From: an uncultured bacterium
GTDB lineage: Bacteria; Bacteroidota; Bacteroidia; Bacteroidales; Muribaculaceae
Assembly (NCBI GenBank): GCA_946184715.1
Contig: CAMHGU010000013.1
Location: 1-22,937, forward strand
Reading direction: 5' to 3'
DNA: 22,937 bases
The notes under the pieces are model-generated. The model was not told where the DNA came from, made no database searches, and saw only the letters and a program-made list of their open reading frames with translations. Shown piece by piece: positions 15,119 to 22,937 of the stretch. The number at the start of each line of letters is the position of its first letter. The stretch's first letter is position 1. A program made the translations under genes and the position numbers.

Positions 15119-15868
15119 TTATTCCGGACGCACGTAGCGCTTGCCGATGCTCGACAGACGCAGCCGTATAACTCCGAACAGCGCCTCGCCGAATATCCCC
15201 GTGTTCATCTTCGACGAGCCGAGCACCCGATTGACGAATACAATAGGCACCTCCTCTATGCGGAAGCCGAACTTATAGGCCAGGTATTTCATCTCAATCT
15301 GGAAGGCGTAGCCTTTGAAGCGGATAGCATCGAGGTTGATGGTCTCGAGCACGCGACGATGGTAGCACACGAAGCCAGCCGTGGGGTCGTGCACCTGCAT
15401 TCCGGTGACAATCTTGACATACTTCGATGCGCCGTACGACATCAGCACGCGCCCCATAGGCCAGTTGACCACATTGACGCCGCTCACGTAGCGCGAGCCG
15501 ATAGCCACCTCGGCGCCGCGCTCTACGCACGCCTCGCGAAGCCGCAACAGGTCGGCCGGCTTGTGCGAGAAATCGGCGTCCATCTCGGTGATGTAGTCGT
15601 AGCCATGAGCGAGCGCCCACTTGAAGCCGGCGATATAAGCCGTGCCAAGCCCTTGCTTGCCTTCGCGCTCTATGATGTGTACACGCTCGGGCAGCTCGGC
15701 TATCTTCTCCTTCACCAGAGCGGCGGTGCCATCGGGCGAGCCGTCGTCGATGACAAGGATATCGAAACGCTTCTCGAGGCCTATCACGGCATCGATAATC
15801 GCTTGTATGTTCTCTTTCTCGTTGTAAGTGGGGATGAGAACTATAAATCTCGGGTCGGTTTTCTCCAT
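15119..15868 (-). CDS. GT2 glycosyltransferase, polyprenol-phosphate mannose synthase-like (249 aa)
   Basis: A soluble family 2 glycosyltransferase of the DPM1 type, which transfers mannose from GDP-mannose to a polyprenyl phosphate at the inner membrane. Visible features are PTYNEKEN (13-20), DDGSPDGT (41-48, nucleotide binding), the DxD-containing EMDADFSHKP (95-104), GSRYVSG, and a late DPTAGFVCYHR segment, all characteristic of the family. No transmembrane segment is present, as in the compact DPM1 form. An upstream in-frame ATG at 15890-15892 overlaps the TAAATTTG promoter element, so I start at 15868. In Bacteroidetes such enzymes may supply lipid-linked mannose for protein O-glycosylation, which is an inference. 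Transcribed divergently from the PorW-like gene. Confidence 0.9.
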   Translation of the reverse strand: MEKTDPRFIVLIPTYNEKENIQAIIDAVIGLEKRFDILVIDDGSPDGTAALVKEKIAELPERVHIIEREGKQGLGTAYIAGFKWALAHGYDYITEMDADFSHKPADLLRLREACVERGAEVAIGSRYVSGVNVVNWPMGRVLMSYGASKYVKIVTGMQVHDPTAGFVCYHRRVLETINLDAIRFKGYAFQIEMKYLAYKFGFRIEEVPIVFVNRVLGSSKMNTGIFGEALFGVIRLRLSSIGKRYVRPE

Positions 15869-15889
15869 CGCAGTTTGCTTTCTAAGCTG

Positions 15890-15897
15890 CAAATTTA
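15890..15897 (-). promoter_or_regulatory. -7 promoter element of the GT2 gene
   Basis: Minus-strand TAAATTTG matches TAnnTTTG, 22 nt before the chosen ATG. No TTG box 19-21 nt upstream. The rest of the divergent spacer (15898-16077) shows no TAnnTTTG element on plus that would serve porW. Confidence 0.6.
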
Positions 15898-16077
15898 GCT
15901 AATTTCGGCGAAATATTACGCCCACAGCCCAAAAAGTGAGGCTCTGCAGGCATAAAAATACGTTAAATGGCTGCAGCGGCCCGCTATCGGCCCTTTTTCG
16001 CCACCTATAGCGCCACATCTCCGCAATAAAGAGGGCGAAATCTCGTTATAGGATAGATTAACTATCGATATCGACGA

Positions 16078-19000
16078 ATGAACGATGGCAGCCGGCGCTT
16101 CGCGCGCTACTTCATAGCAGGCTTTGTGCTCGTGGCTCTTCTCGGTGCTTGCAACACCAAGAAGAACACCTCCTTTACGCGCTTCTACCACTCGTTCAAC
16201 ACCCGCTACAACACCTACTACAACGGCAAGACCAACTACGACGAGCAGATTAAGATAATGGAGGACGACTATGCCGACGACTACACCGCCGCCACCCTCT
16301 ATCTGCACCCCGCCGAAGCCAAGGCCAACCCCAAGGCGCCGCAGCCAAGCGGCAGCTTCGACCGCACCATCGAGAAGATGCAGAAAGCTATCTCGCTCCA
16401 CTCCATCAAGCGTAGGCCCGTGAAGAACTCGTCGAAGATGCGCGACCCCAAATATCGCGAGTTTATCAACCGCGACGAGTTCAACCCCTTCATTCACAAC
16501 GCCTGGTACCTGATGGCCAAGTCGCAATATATGAAAGGCGACTTCCTCGGCGCCGCCGCCACCTTCCACTACATCACTCGCCACTTCACCTGGCTCGAAG
16601 AGCTCGTGACCGAGTGCAAGCTCTGGGAGGCCCGATGCTACTGCGCTGAGGGTTGGCTCAACGAGGCCGAGAACATCGTGATGCGCATCAAGCCCGAGGA
16701 GGTGCAGAAGAACAAGAAGCTGCGCACCCTCTACAACTTTACCTACGCCGACTACTACGTGAAGAACCACCAGACGGCCGAGGCCATTCCCTATCTTGCC
16801 GAAGCCATCAAAGGCACCGGCGGAGGACAGAAGACACGCCTCTACTTCCTTCTCGGCCAGCTCTACGCCGCCAACGGCCAGAAAGACCTCGCCTACCAAG
16901 CCTTCAAGAAAGCCGGCAGCAACCCCAACTCCACCTACCGCACCAAATTCAACGCCCGGATAAAGCAGAGCGAGGTGTATGCCGGTGCCGACATCGAGAA
17001 GGAGGTGCGCTCGCTCCGCTCTATGGTGAAGTACGACCGCAACAAGGAGTATCTCGACCAAGTGTACTACGCCATCGGCAACCTCTATATCTCGCGCAAC
17101 GACACCGTCCACGCTATCGAGAACTATAATACCGCCGTGGAGAAGAGCACCCGCAACGGCATCGAGAAAGCCCTGGCCCAGATAGCCCTCGGCGGGCTCT
17201 ACTTCGACCAGCACAACTACGACGACGCCCAGCCCTGCTACGCCGAGGCCGTGCCGCTGCTCCCCACCGACTATCCGCAATACGACACCCTCAAGCGACG
17301 TAGCGATGTGCTCGACGAGCTCGCCGTCTATTCACAGAACGTCAAGCTCAACGACTCGCTCATCGTCCTCGCCGCCAAGAGCCCCGAGGAGCAGCTCGCC
17401 GTGGCCCAGAAGCTCGTCGATGAGCTGAAAAAGCAAGAGAAAGAGGCCGCCGAAGAGGCCGCCCGACAGGAGTATCTCGCCCAGCAGGCTGCTGCCGGCT
17501 CCCAAAACTCCGCCGCCAACGCCGCCGCGAAGCCCGCCGAATATACCCTCAACACCGACAACTCCTGGTACTTCTACAACACCGCCACCAAGAATGCCGG
17601 CAAAACCGCATTCCAGAAGCAATGGGGCAACCGTAAGCTCGAGGACGACTGGCGACGCCGCAACAAGAACACCTTCGACCTCGACGAGCCGTCGCCTTTC
17701 GACTCCGACGGCGACTCTATCGCCCTGGGCAACGACTCCACCGCCCTCGCCACCGATAGCCTCACCGAAGAGCAGAAGAAACAGCTTGAGAAGGAGAACG
17801 ACCCGCACTTCGTGGAGTACTACCTCAAGCAGATTCCAAAGACCGAGGAGGAGATCATCACCTGCCACGACATCATTCAGGAAGGCCTATTCAATATGGG
17901 CGTAATCCTGAAGGACAAGCTCGAAGACTACACCGCCGCGGCCACGGAGTTTAACACCCTGCTCACCCGCTACCCCGACAATATATATCGGCTCGACGTG
18001 TACTACAATATGTACCTGATGTATATGCGCCTGCGCAATCCGCTCGAGGCTGAGCGCTGGCGTCAGCTGGTGCTCACCGGATTCCCCGAGTCGAAATACG
18101 GCCTGGCGATGCAAGACCCCAACTACCTCGAGAACCTCCGCAACATGGAGCGCGACCAGGAGGGTATGTATCAGCGCGCCTACGACGCATATCTGGCCGA
18201 CAACAACCCCGCCGTGCACGAAGCCTACGCCGAGATGATGCGCCGATACCCGCTGAGCAAGATTATGCCCAAGTTTATGTTTATCGACGCCCTCTCGTAT
18301 CTCACCGATAAGGACTACGACAAGTTCAAGTCAACCCTCAAAGAGATGCTCGAGCGCTATCCCGATACCGACATCACCCCGATGGCAAGCTCCATCATCA
18401 GCGACCTCAACCGTGGCCGCAAGCTCCAGGGCGGCTCCACCAACGTGCGCGGTATGCTCTGGGAAACACGTCTGACCAACGACACCACCCTGGCCTACAA
18501 CGACAGCGTTGCCGCCGCTCAATTCGACGACGACACCACCAAGCCGCAGTATCTCGTCGTCATCTACAACGTGGACTCCATCAGCACCAACCAGCTGATA
18601 TTTGATATAGCCCGCTTCAACTTCAACTCCTTTGCCGTGAGCGACTTCGACATCGAGCAGATGACGTTCTCGCAGCTCGGTATGGTGATTGTGAAAGGGT
18701 TCAAGAACTTCAGCGAGTTGCGCAACTACCGCACCGTGATGGAGCGCAGCCGCGACTTCAAGCTGCCTAAGGGCGCGCGTGCCGTGATGATCAGCGAGGC
18801 CAACTTCACCCTGCTGCTCCGCGAGGGCCGCTCCTTCGAAGAGTACTTCCAATATATGGATGAGAAGCAGGCCGCCAAGCTCGAAGAGCAGGCAATCAAG
18901 GCCGCCGAGGAGCAGCCGCAGAAGTATGGCGACGTAATTCTCGCGCCGCACCCCAAGCCTAAGGTGGAGAAGCCCGACACCGTGGCCGCAACCCCCGACT

Positions 19001-20097
19001 CGCTCGCTTTGCGTCCCGACAGCCTGGCCCAGCAGCCCGACTCGCTCGCCTTGAGCCCCGACAGCATTGCCGCCGCCGGCGAGCAAGCCATCGGCGATAA
19101 GGCCGAGCCTACCAAGCCTACGCCGCCCGCTGAGGTCATCAAGCCTAAGCAAGAGAAGCCCGCCGAGACCATCAAGCCCAAGCAAGAGAAGCCCGCCGAG
19201 ACCATCAAGCCCAAGCAAGAGAAGCCCGCCGAGACCACTAAGAATTCTAAGCCCTCTAAGAACTCTAAGCCCGACGAGCCTTCTCCTGCCACCCCGAGCA
19301 CCCCGGCCACCCCGGCCACCCCGAGCACCCCGAGCACCCCGGCCACCCCGCCCGCCGATGAGACCCCCACCGACCGCCGCGAGCGGCAGCGTCTGGAGCG
19401 CGAGCGCCGCGAGCAGGAACGGGCCGAGCGCCGCGAGCAGGAACGCCTGGAGCGCGAGCAGCGCGAGAAAGAGCGCGAGGAACGCCGCGAGCGGCAGCGC
19501 CTCGAGCAGGAGCGTCGAGAGCAGGAGCGCCTCGAAACTCTCCGCCTCGAGCAGGAACGCCTCGAGCAGGAGCGCCTCGAAGCCGAACGCCTTGAGCAGC
19601 AACGTCTTGAAGCCGAACGCCTTGAGAAAGAACGTCTCGAGAAGGAACGTCTTGAGCTTGAACGCCGACGTCAAGATGCCGAGCAGGCCGCTCAGAATGG
19701 CGACGCCGAAGCCGCCGAGCAAGCCCAAGAGCTCGAAGAGGAGGAAGTGGCCGTCGAGGAAGAAGAAGTTGCCGTTGAGGTGGAAGAAGAAGTGACCGTC
19801 ACCGAAGCCGAAGAGGAAGAGGTGGTCATCGAGGAAGAGGAAGAGGTAATCGTTGAGGAGGAAGAGGAAGAGATCATCGAGGAAGAGGAGGAAGAAGTGG
19901 TAATCGAGGAAGAGGAGGAAGAAGTGGTTGAGGAAGAAGAGGAGGAAGAAGAAGACTACGACCCCTCCACCGAGAATCCGCTCGAGCCTAACCCGATGCC
20001 CGGCACCACCCCCGTGCAGCCCAAAGACGCTCAACCTCAACAGCGTAACAACAACAGCGGCAACAACCGCGACAACAACCAGATAGAACTCTACTGA
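16078..20097 (+). CDS. porW: PorW/SprE-like T9SS lipoprotein with a long low-complexity tail (1339 aa)
   Basis: The start MNDGSRRFARYFIAGFVLVALLGAC is a lipoprotein signal with lipobox LLGAC (Cys25). The mature N-terminus, CNTKKNTSFTRFYHSFNTRYNTYYNG, is the PorW/SprE signature. It is followed by TPR-like helical repeats (about 130-400, e.g. AWYLMAKSQYMKGDFLGAAA, YYAIGNLYISRNDTVHAIEN) and more at about 600-780. PorW/SprE proteins sit on the periplasmic side of the outer membrane and are needed for T9SS secretion. Homologues I recall have about 600-900 residues; this one adds about 350. Pro/Lys repeats are at 1021-1053, a Pro/Thr run at about 1070-1095, an Arg/Glu/Gln/Leu-rich helix at about 1099-1200 and a Glu-rich tail at about 1218-1292. 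The frame stays open throughout and porX starts 2 nt after the stop. Confidence 0.82.
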   Translation: MNDGSRRFARYFIAGFVLVALLGACNTKKNTSFTRFYHSFNTRYNTYYNGKTNYDEQIKIMEDDYADDYTAATLYLHPAEAKANPKAPQPSGSFDRTIEKMQKAISLHSIKRRPVKNSSKMRDPKYREFINRDEFNPFIHNAWYLMAKSQYMKGDFLGAAATFHYITRHFTWLEELVTECKLWEARCYCAEGWLNEAENIVMRIKPEEVQKNKKLRTLYNFTYADYYVKNHQTAEAIPYLAEAIKGTGGGQKTRLYFLLGQLYAANGQKDLAYQAFKKAGSNPNSTYRTKFNARIKQSEVYAGADIEKEVRSLRSMVKYDRNKEYLDQVYYAIGNLYISRNDTVHAIENYNTAVEKSTRNGIEKALAQIALGGLYFDQHNYDDAQPCYAEAVPLLPTDYPQYDTLKRRSDVLDELAVYSQNVKLNDSLIVLAAKSPEEQLAVAQKLVDELKKQEKEAAEEAARQEYLAQQAAAGSQNSAANAAAKPAEYTLNTDNSWYFYNTATKNAGKTAFQKQWGNRKLEDDWRRRNKNTFDLDEPSPFDSDGDSIALGNDSTALATDSLTEEQKKQLEKENDPHFVEYYLKQIPKTEEEIITCHDIIQEGLFNMGVILKDKLEDYTAAATEFNTLLTRYPDNIYRLDVYYNMYLMYMRLRNPLEAERWRQLVLTGFPESKYGLAMQDPNYLENLRNMERDQEGMYQRAYDAYLADNNPAVHEAYAEMMRRYPLSKIMPKFMFIDALSYLTDKDYDKFKSTLKEMLERYPDTDITPMASSIISDLNRGRKLQGGSTNVRGMLWETRLTNDTTLAYNDSVAAAQFDDDTTKPQYLVVIYNVDSISTNQLIFDIARFNFNSFAVSDFDIEQMTFSQLGMVIVKGFKNFSELRNYRTVMERSRDFKLPKGARAVMISEANFTLLLREGRSFEEYFQYMDEKQAAKLEEQAIKAAEEQPQKYGDVILAPHPKPKVEKPDTVAATPDSLALRPDSLAQQPDSLALSPDSIAAAGEQAIGDKAEPTKPTPPAEVIKPKQEKPAETIKPKQEKPAETIKPKQEKPAETTKNSKPSKNSKPDEPSPATPSTPATPATPSTPSTPATPPADETPTDRRERQRLERERREQERAERREQERLEREQREKEREERRERQRLEQERREQERLETLRLEQERLEQERLEAERLEQQRLEAERLEKERLEKERLELERRRQDAEQAAQNGDAEAAEQAQELEEEEVAVEEEEVAVEVEEEVTVTEAEEEEVVIEEEEEVIVEEEEEEIIEEEEEEVVIEEEEEEVVEEEEEEEEDYDPSTENPLEPNPMPGTTPVQPKDAQPQQRNNNSGNNRDNNQIELY
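19138..19236 (+). repeat. three tandem 33-bp coding repeats in porW
   Basis: Units at 19138-19170, 19171-19203 and 19204-19236 each encode IKPKQEKPAET. Units 2 and 3 are identical and unit 1 differs by one silent base. Near identity points to recent duplication and likely copy-number variation between strains. Confidence 0.9.
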
Positions 20098-20099
20098 CA

Positions 20100-21647
20100 A
20101 TGGCAACAGCATCAATCCTTTGGGCCGACGACGAGATCGACCTCCTCAAGCCCCACATCCTCTTTCTCAAGGGGAAAGGCTACGACGTCACCACCGTCAA
20201 CAGCGGCCGCGACGCCCTCGACTGCATCGCCGCACGCCACTTCGACCTCGTGATTCTCGACGAGAATATGCCCGGCCTCACCGGCCTTGAGACCCTCTCC
20301 GAAATCAAGCGCACTCAGCCCGACGTGCCCGTGATTATGATTACCAAGAGCGAGGAGGAGGACATTATGAATCAGGCCATAGGCAGCAAGATTTCCGACT
20401 ATCTCATCAAGCCGCTCAACCCCAATCAGATACTGCTCTCCATCAAGAAGAACGTGCATAGCTCCACCCTCGTGTCGCAAAAGGCCACGGCCGACTATCG
20501 GCAGGAGTTTATGACCATCGATGCCGACATCGCCCAGGCCGCGTCGATTGATGACTGGTACGCGCTCTACCGCAAGCTCGTGTACTGGGAACTACAGCTC
20601 AGCGCCACCGATACCAATATGGACGAGCTGCTTCAGCAGCAGAAGAAGCAGGCCGACCACGAGTTCGGAAAGTTCGTCAAGCGCAACTACGAGCGATGGC
20701 TCGCCAATCCCGCCCGGCGACCGCTGATGAGCAACGACATAATGCCGCAGCGCATCTTCCCGATGCTCGACGACGGCCAAAAGGTGTTCCTTATCGTCAT
20801 CGACAACTTCCGCCTCGACCAGTGGCGCACCGTGCAGCCGCTCCTGGCCGAGCACTTCAACATCGACGACGACGGCTTATACTGCAGCATCCTCCCCACC
20901 GCCACCCAGTATTCGCGCAACGCAATCTTCTCCGGGCTCATGCCCGCGCAGATTGCCACGATGTTTCCCGACCTGTGGGTCGATGAGGAGAGCGAGGAGG
21001 GCAAGAACATCAACGAGTCGCCGCTGGTCAAGACCGCCCTCGAGCGTTTCCGCAAGCGCTACAGCTTCTCCTACACCAAGATTAACGACAGCACCAACGC
21101 CGAACAGATCATCAACTCCTTCGGCAACTTCGACAATTACGACCTCAACGTCATCGTCATCAACTTTGTGGATATGCTCTCCCACGCCCGTACCGAGTCG
21201 AAGATGATACGCGAGCTCGCCCATAGCGATGCCGCCTACCGCTCGCTCACCGAGTCGTGGTTTCGCCACTCGGCCGTGATGGAGCTTTTCAAGCGCATCG
21301 CCTCGCGCCGCTGCCGCGTGGTCCTCACCACCGACCACGGCACCATCCGCGTCGACAACCCCATCAAAGTCATCGGCGACCGCAACACCAATACCAACCT
21401 CCGCTACAAAGTGGGCAAGCGCCTGAGCTACAACCCTCGACAGGTGTACGAAGCTCATAACCCCGCCACTATGGGACTGCCAACGTCGTCGCTCGTGTCG
21501 TCGTTCATCTTCGCCGTCGACCGGGACTTCTTCGCTTATCCCAACAATTACAACTACTACGTGCAATATTACGACGGCACCTTCCAGCACGGCGGTATAT
21601 CGCTCGAGGAGATGCTTATCCCAATCATCACAATGTCGCCGAAATGA
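20100..21647 (+). CDS. porX: PorX: T9SS response regulator with PglZ domain
   Basis: 515 residues, matching PorX (P. gingivalis about 518). An N-terminal receiver domain (about 1-120) has the acid pair Asp10/Asp11, phospho-acceptor Asp54 (VILDENMPG), Thr82 and Lys104 (LIKP). A helical linker follows, then a PglZ/alkaline-phosphatase-fold domain (about 205-515). Its probable metal and nucleophile residues lie in IDNFRLDQW (Asp235), LPTATQYSRNAIFSG (Thr267 or Thr269), NFVDMLSH (Asp358, His362) and TTDHG (Asp412, His413). In P. gingivalis PorX pairs with the kinase PorY to control T9SS genes, and its PglZ domain is a phosphodiesterase acting on oligonucleotides. Here it starts 2 nt after porW and its stop overlaps the tsaE start, so it is translationally coupled on both sides. 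No PorY is visible. Confidence 0.93.
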   Translation: MATASILWADDEIDLLKPHILFLKGKGYDVTTVNSGRDALDCIAARHFDLVILDENMPGLTGLETLSEIKRTQPDVPVIMITKSEEEDIMNQAIGSKISDYLIKPLNPNQILLSIKKNVHSSTLVSQKATADYRQEFMTIDADIAQAASIDDWYALYRKLVYWELQLSATDTNMDELLQQQKKQADHEFGKFVKRNYERWLANPARRPLMSNDIMPQRIFPMLDDGQKVFLIVIDNFRLDQWRTVQPLLAEHFNIDDDGLYCSILPTATQYSRNAIFSGLMPAQIATMFPDLWVDEESEEGKNINESPLVKTALERFRKRYSFSYTKINDSTNAEQIINSFGNFDNYDLNVIVINFVDMLSHARTESKMIRELAHSDAAYRSLTESWFRHSAVMELFKRIASRRCRVVLTTDHGTIRVDNPIKVIGDRNTNTNLRYKVGKRLSYNPRQVYEAHNPATMGLPTSSLVSSFIFAVDRDFFAYPNNYNYYVQYYDGTFQHGGISLEEMLIPIITMSPK

Positions 21648-22072
21648 CCCGAACTATCCGCATAAAATCGCTCGATTACATCGCCGCAGCAGCGGCCGAA
21701 ATGGCCGATTGCATCGGCGATTTTCGCATCTTCGCCTTCTATGGCCCTATGGGCGTGGGGAAGACCACATTTATCAACGCCCTCTGCCGCCACCTCGGCA
21801 CCGACGACGTCACCAATTCGCCCTCCTTCTCTATCGTCAACGAGTACCTCGACCGCTACGGCCGCAGCATCTACCACTTCGACTGTTACCGCTTCGAGAA
21901 CCCCGAGGAGGCGCTCGACATAGGCATCGAAGAGTATTTCGACAGCGACTGCCTATGCCTTATCGAGTGGCCCGAGCGAATCGAACCGCTGCTCCCGCCC
22001 GACACGGTCACCGTCACGATGACCGAAGACCCCGATACCGCCGAGCGAACCGTCGTAGTCAACTTCCCGTAA
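21644..22072 (+). CDS. tsaE: TsaE, ATPase of tRNA t6A modification
   Basis: 142 residues, the standard TsaE length. Walker A GPMGVGKTT is at 34-42, the family motif TNSPSFSIVNEY at about 57-68 and HFDCYR (about 78-83), then CLIEWPERI (about 105-113). TsaE works with TsaB and TsaD to place threonylcarbamoyl on A37 of ANN-decoding tRNAs. The start overlaps the porX stop by 4 bp (ATGA). Neither TsaB nor TsaD is in the window. A porX-tsaE pairing is, to my memory, common across Bacteroidetes. Confidence 0.95.
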   Translation: MTRTIRIKSLDYIAAAAAEMADCIGDFRIFAFYGPMGVGKTTFINALCRHLGTDDVTNSPSFSIVNEYLDRYGRSIYHFDCYRFENPEEALDIGIEEYFDSDCLCLIEWPERIEPLLPPDTVTVTMTEDPDTAERTVVVNFP

Positions 22073-22077
22073 GCGCT

Positions 22078-22845
22078 ATGTACCACTATATCAAGCTCAA
22101 AGCCACAGCCTCTACCAACACCTACCTCGCCTCGGTGGCCGCTGTGCTCCCCTCCGGCACCATCGTATATACCGATTGCCAAAGCGCCGGACGTGGACAG
22201 CGCGGCAACTCCTGGGAGGCCGAGCCGGGCAAAAACCTCTCTTTTTCGCTCCTTCTAAAGGCCATTCCCCTCGAGCCGGCACGCCAGTTCCTCATCTCCG
22301 AAGCCGTGGCCCTCGCTCTGCTCGACGTGCTCGACACTTTCGCCGATGGCTTCTCAGTCAAGTGGCCCAACGACATCTACCGGCACGACAGCAAAATCTC
22401 GGGCACCCTCATCGAGAACGCCCTGCAAGGCTCGCGCATTCTCCACTCCATCATCGGCATAGGACTCAACGTCAACCAAAGCCACTTCAGTAGCGACGCC
22501 CCCAATCCCATCTCCCTCTGCCACATCATCGGGCGCGAGACACCCCTCGAGCCGCTGCTGCGCGCCATCGGCACCGCCATCGAGAAGCGCCTCGCCCCTC
22601 TCGATGCCGTCCACCCCGACGAAGCCGTCCTCGCCGCCCTCCACCGCGACTACTTCGCCCGCCTCTACCGCGCCGACGGCCGCCCGCACCCCTTCTCCCT
22701 CCCCGACGGCACCCGCTTCCTCGCCGTCATCACCGACGTGCGCCCCGATGGCCGCCTAATCCTCACCGACGCCGGCACCCGCATCGCCACGCCCTTCTAT
22801 TTCAAAGAAGTTGCCTTCGCCTCCATCCCCGCTTCCCGCCCCTGA
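22078..22845 (+). CDS. birA: biotin--[acetyl-CoA carboxylase] ligase
   Basis: 255 residues starting MYHYIKLKATASTNTYL, 5 nt after tsaE. The biotin/ATP loop reads SAGRGQRGNSW (36-46), KWPNDIY is at 95-101, KISGTLIEN (106-114) corresponds to the KxxGxLxE catalytic segment, and IIGIGLNVN follows. The enzyme attaches biotin through biotinyl-AMP to carboxylase carrier proteins. There is no N-terminal helix-turn-helix, so this is the class I, non-regulatory type. A short C-terminal SH3-like domain (DGTRFLAVITDVRPDGRLIL) is present. The same frame is open far upstream through tsaE, but that is a shadow. After its stop, 22846-22937 shows no gene. Confidence 0.93.
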   Translation: MYHYIKLKATASTNTYLASVAAVLPSGTIVYTDCQSAGRGQRGNSWEAEPGKNLSFSLLLKAIPLEPARQFLISEAVALALLDVLDTFADGFSVKWPNDIYRHDSKISGTLIENALQGSRILHSIIGIGLNVNQSHFSSDAPNPISLCHIIGRETPLEPLLRAIGTAIEKRLAPLDAVHPDEAVLAALHRDYFARLYRADGRPHPFSLPDGTRFLAVITDVRPDGRLILTDAGTRIATPFYFKEVAFASIPASRP

Positions 22846-22937
22846 CCCTGCCCAATTGAACTCTACAGCCTTCCGGGACTTAAGCACTCCCTGCCCCCAT
22901 AGTCAACTTTTCCGGGCAACCACAAATCAAACACTGA

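Noticed and set aside
15916..17280. 454-residue minus-strand frame opposite the start of porW
   Set aside because: Val/Gly/Leu low-complexity shadow of porW codons with no recognisable motif.
19138..19236. Possible CRISPR-like array
   Set aside because: The repeats are contiguous without spacers and lie in frame inside porW.
18331..20115. 594-residue open frame on the minus strand opposite porW
   Set aside because: Its Leu/Gly/Phe-rich translation mirrors the Glu/Arg/Lys-rich codons of porW; no start context, promoter or domain.
20100..21647. PglZ domain as a sign of a BREX defence system
   Set aside because: It is fused to a receiver domain as in PorX and there are no BrxC, PglX or other BREX genes around it.
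21709..22077. 123-codon upstream extension of birA
   Set aside because: It is the shadow frame of tsaE; BirA homology begins at the ATG at 22078.

Overview
The window looks like a chromosomal segment from a GC-rich gut-type member of the Bacteroidales; I would guess Muribaculaceae or a close relative. The grounds are a repeated Bacteroidetes promoter signature (TAnnTTTG, twice with a TTG box 20 nt upstream), AT-rich leaders without strong Shine-Dalgarno sites, GLUG-repeat surface proteins, a T9SS-type C-terminal domain, and three type IX secretion (T9SS) components. No taxonomic marker gene is present, so the family is an inference.

Layout. 1-1284 (minus): a tight operon of beta-carbonic anhydrase, GNAT acetyltransferase and the start of a SAM methyltransferase that runs off the left edge. 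1285-1632: non-coding, with two hairpins. 1633-4416 (minus): a 927-residue secreted GLUG/Ig-like repeat protein with its own promoter. 4417-5070: an AT-rich island holding one 68-residue antitoxin-like ORF. 5071-8867 (plus): tyrosyl-tRNA synthetase, a CBS-domain sugar nucleotidyltransferase and an alanine/glycine:cation symporter. 8948-11893 (plus): a PorZ-like propeller protein and a small lipoprotein. 11922-12150: facing terminators and tRNA-Ala(GGC) on minus. 12304-14235 (plus): an unusual lipoprotein joining a nucleoside-hydrolase-like domain to a zeta-toxin-like P-loop kinase domain. 14384-14647: a two-TM mini-protein. 14701-14923: a non-coding patch with three GAA-triloop hairpins and a tRNA terminator. 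14942-15025: tRNA-Leu(CAG), minus. 15119-15868 (minus): a polyprenol-phosphate-mannose-synthase-like GT2. 16078-22845 (plus): porW/sprE-like lipoprotein, porX, tsaE and birA in one compact run.

Function. PorZ-like, PorW-like and PorX-like proteins in about 13 kb imply a working T9SS with its PorX-type regulator. PorZ belongs to the cell-surface attachment complex, PorW to the periplasmic side of the translocon, and PorX is the cytoplasmic response regulator with a PglZ phosphodiesterase domain. The PorW homologue carries an extraordinary C-terminal extension (Pro/Lys repeats, an Arg/Glu-rich helix, a Glu-rich tail), which with the hydrolase-kinase lipoprotein is the most unusual coding content here. 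The other genes are mostly housekeeping (tyrS, tsaE, birA, tRNAs, carbonic anhydrase). I saw no CRISPR array, insertion sequence, phage or defence island.
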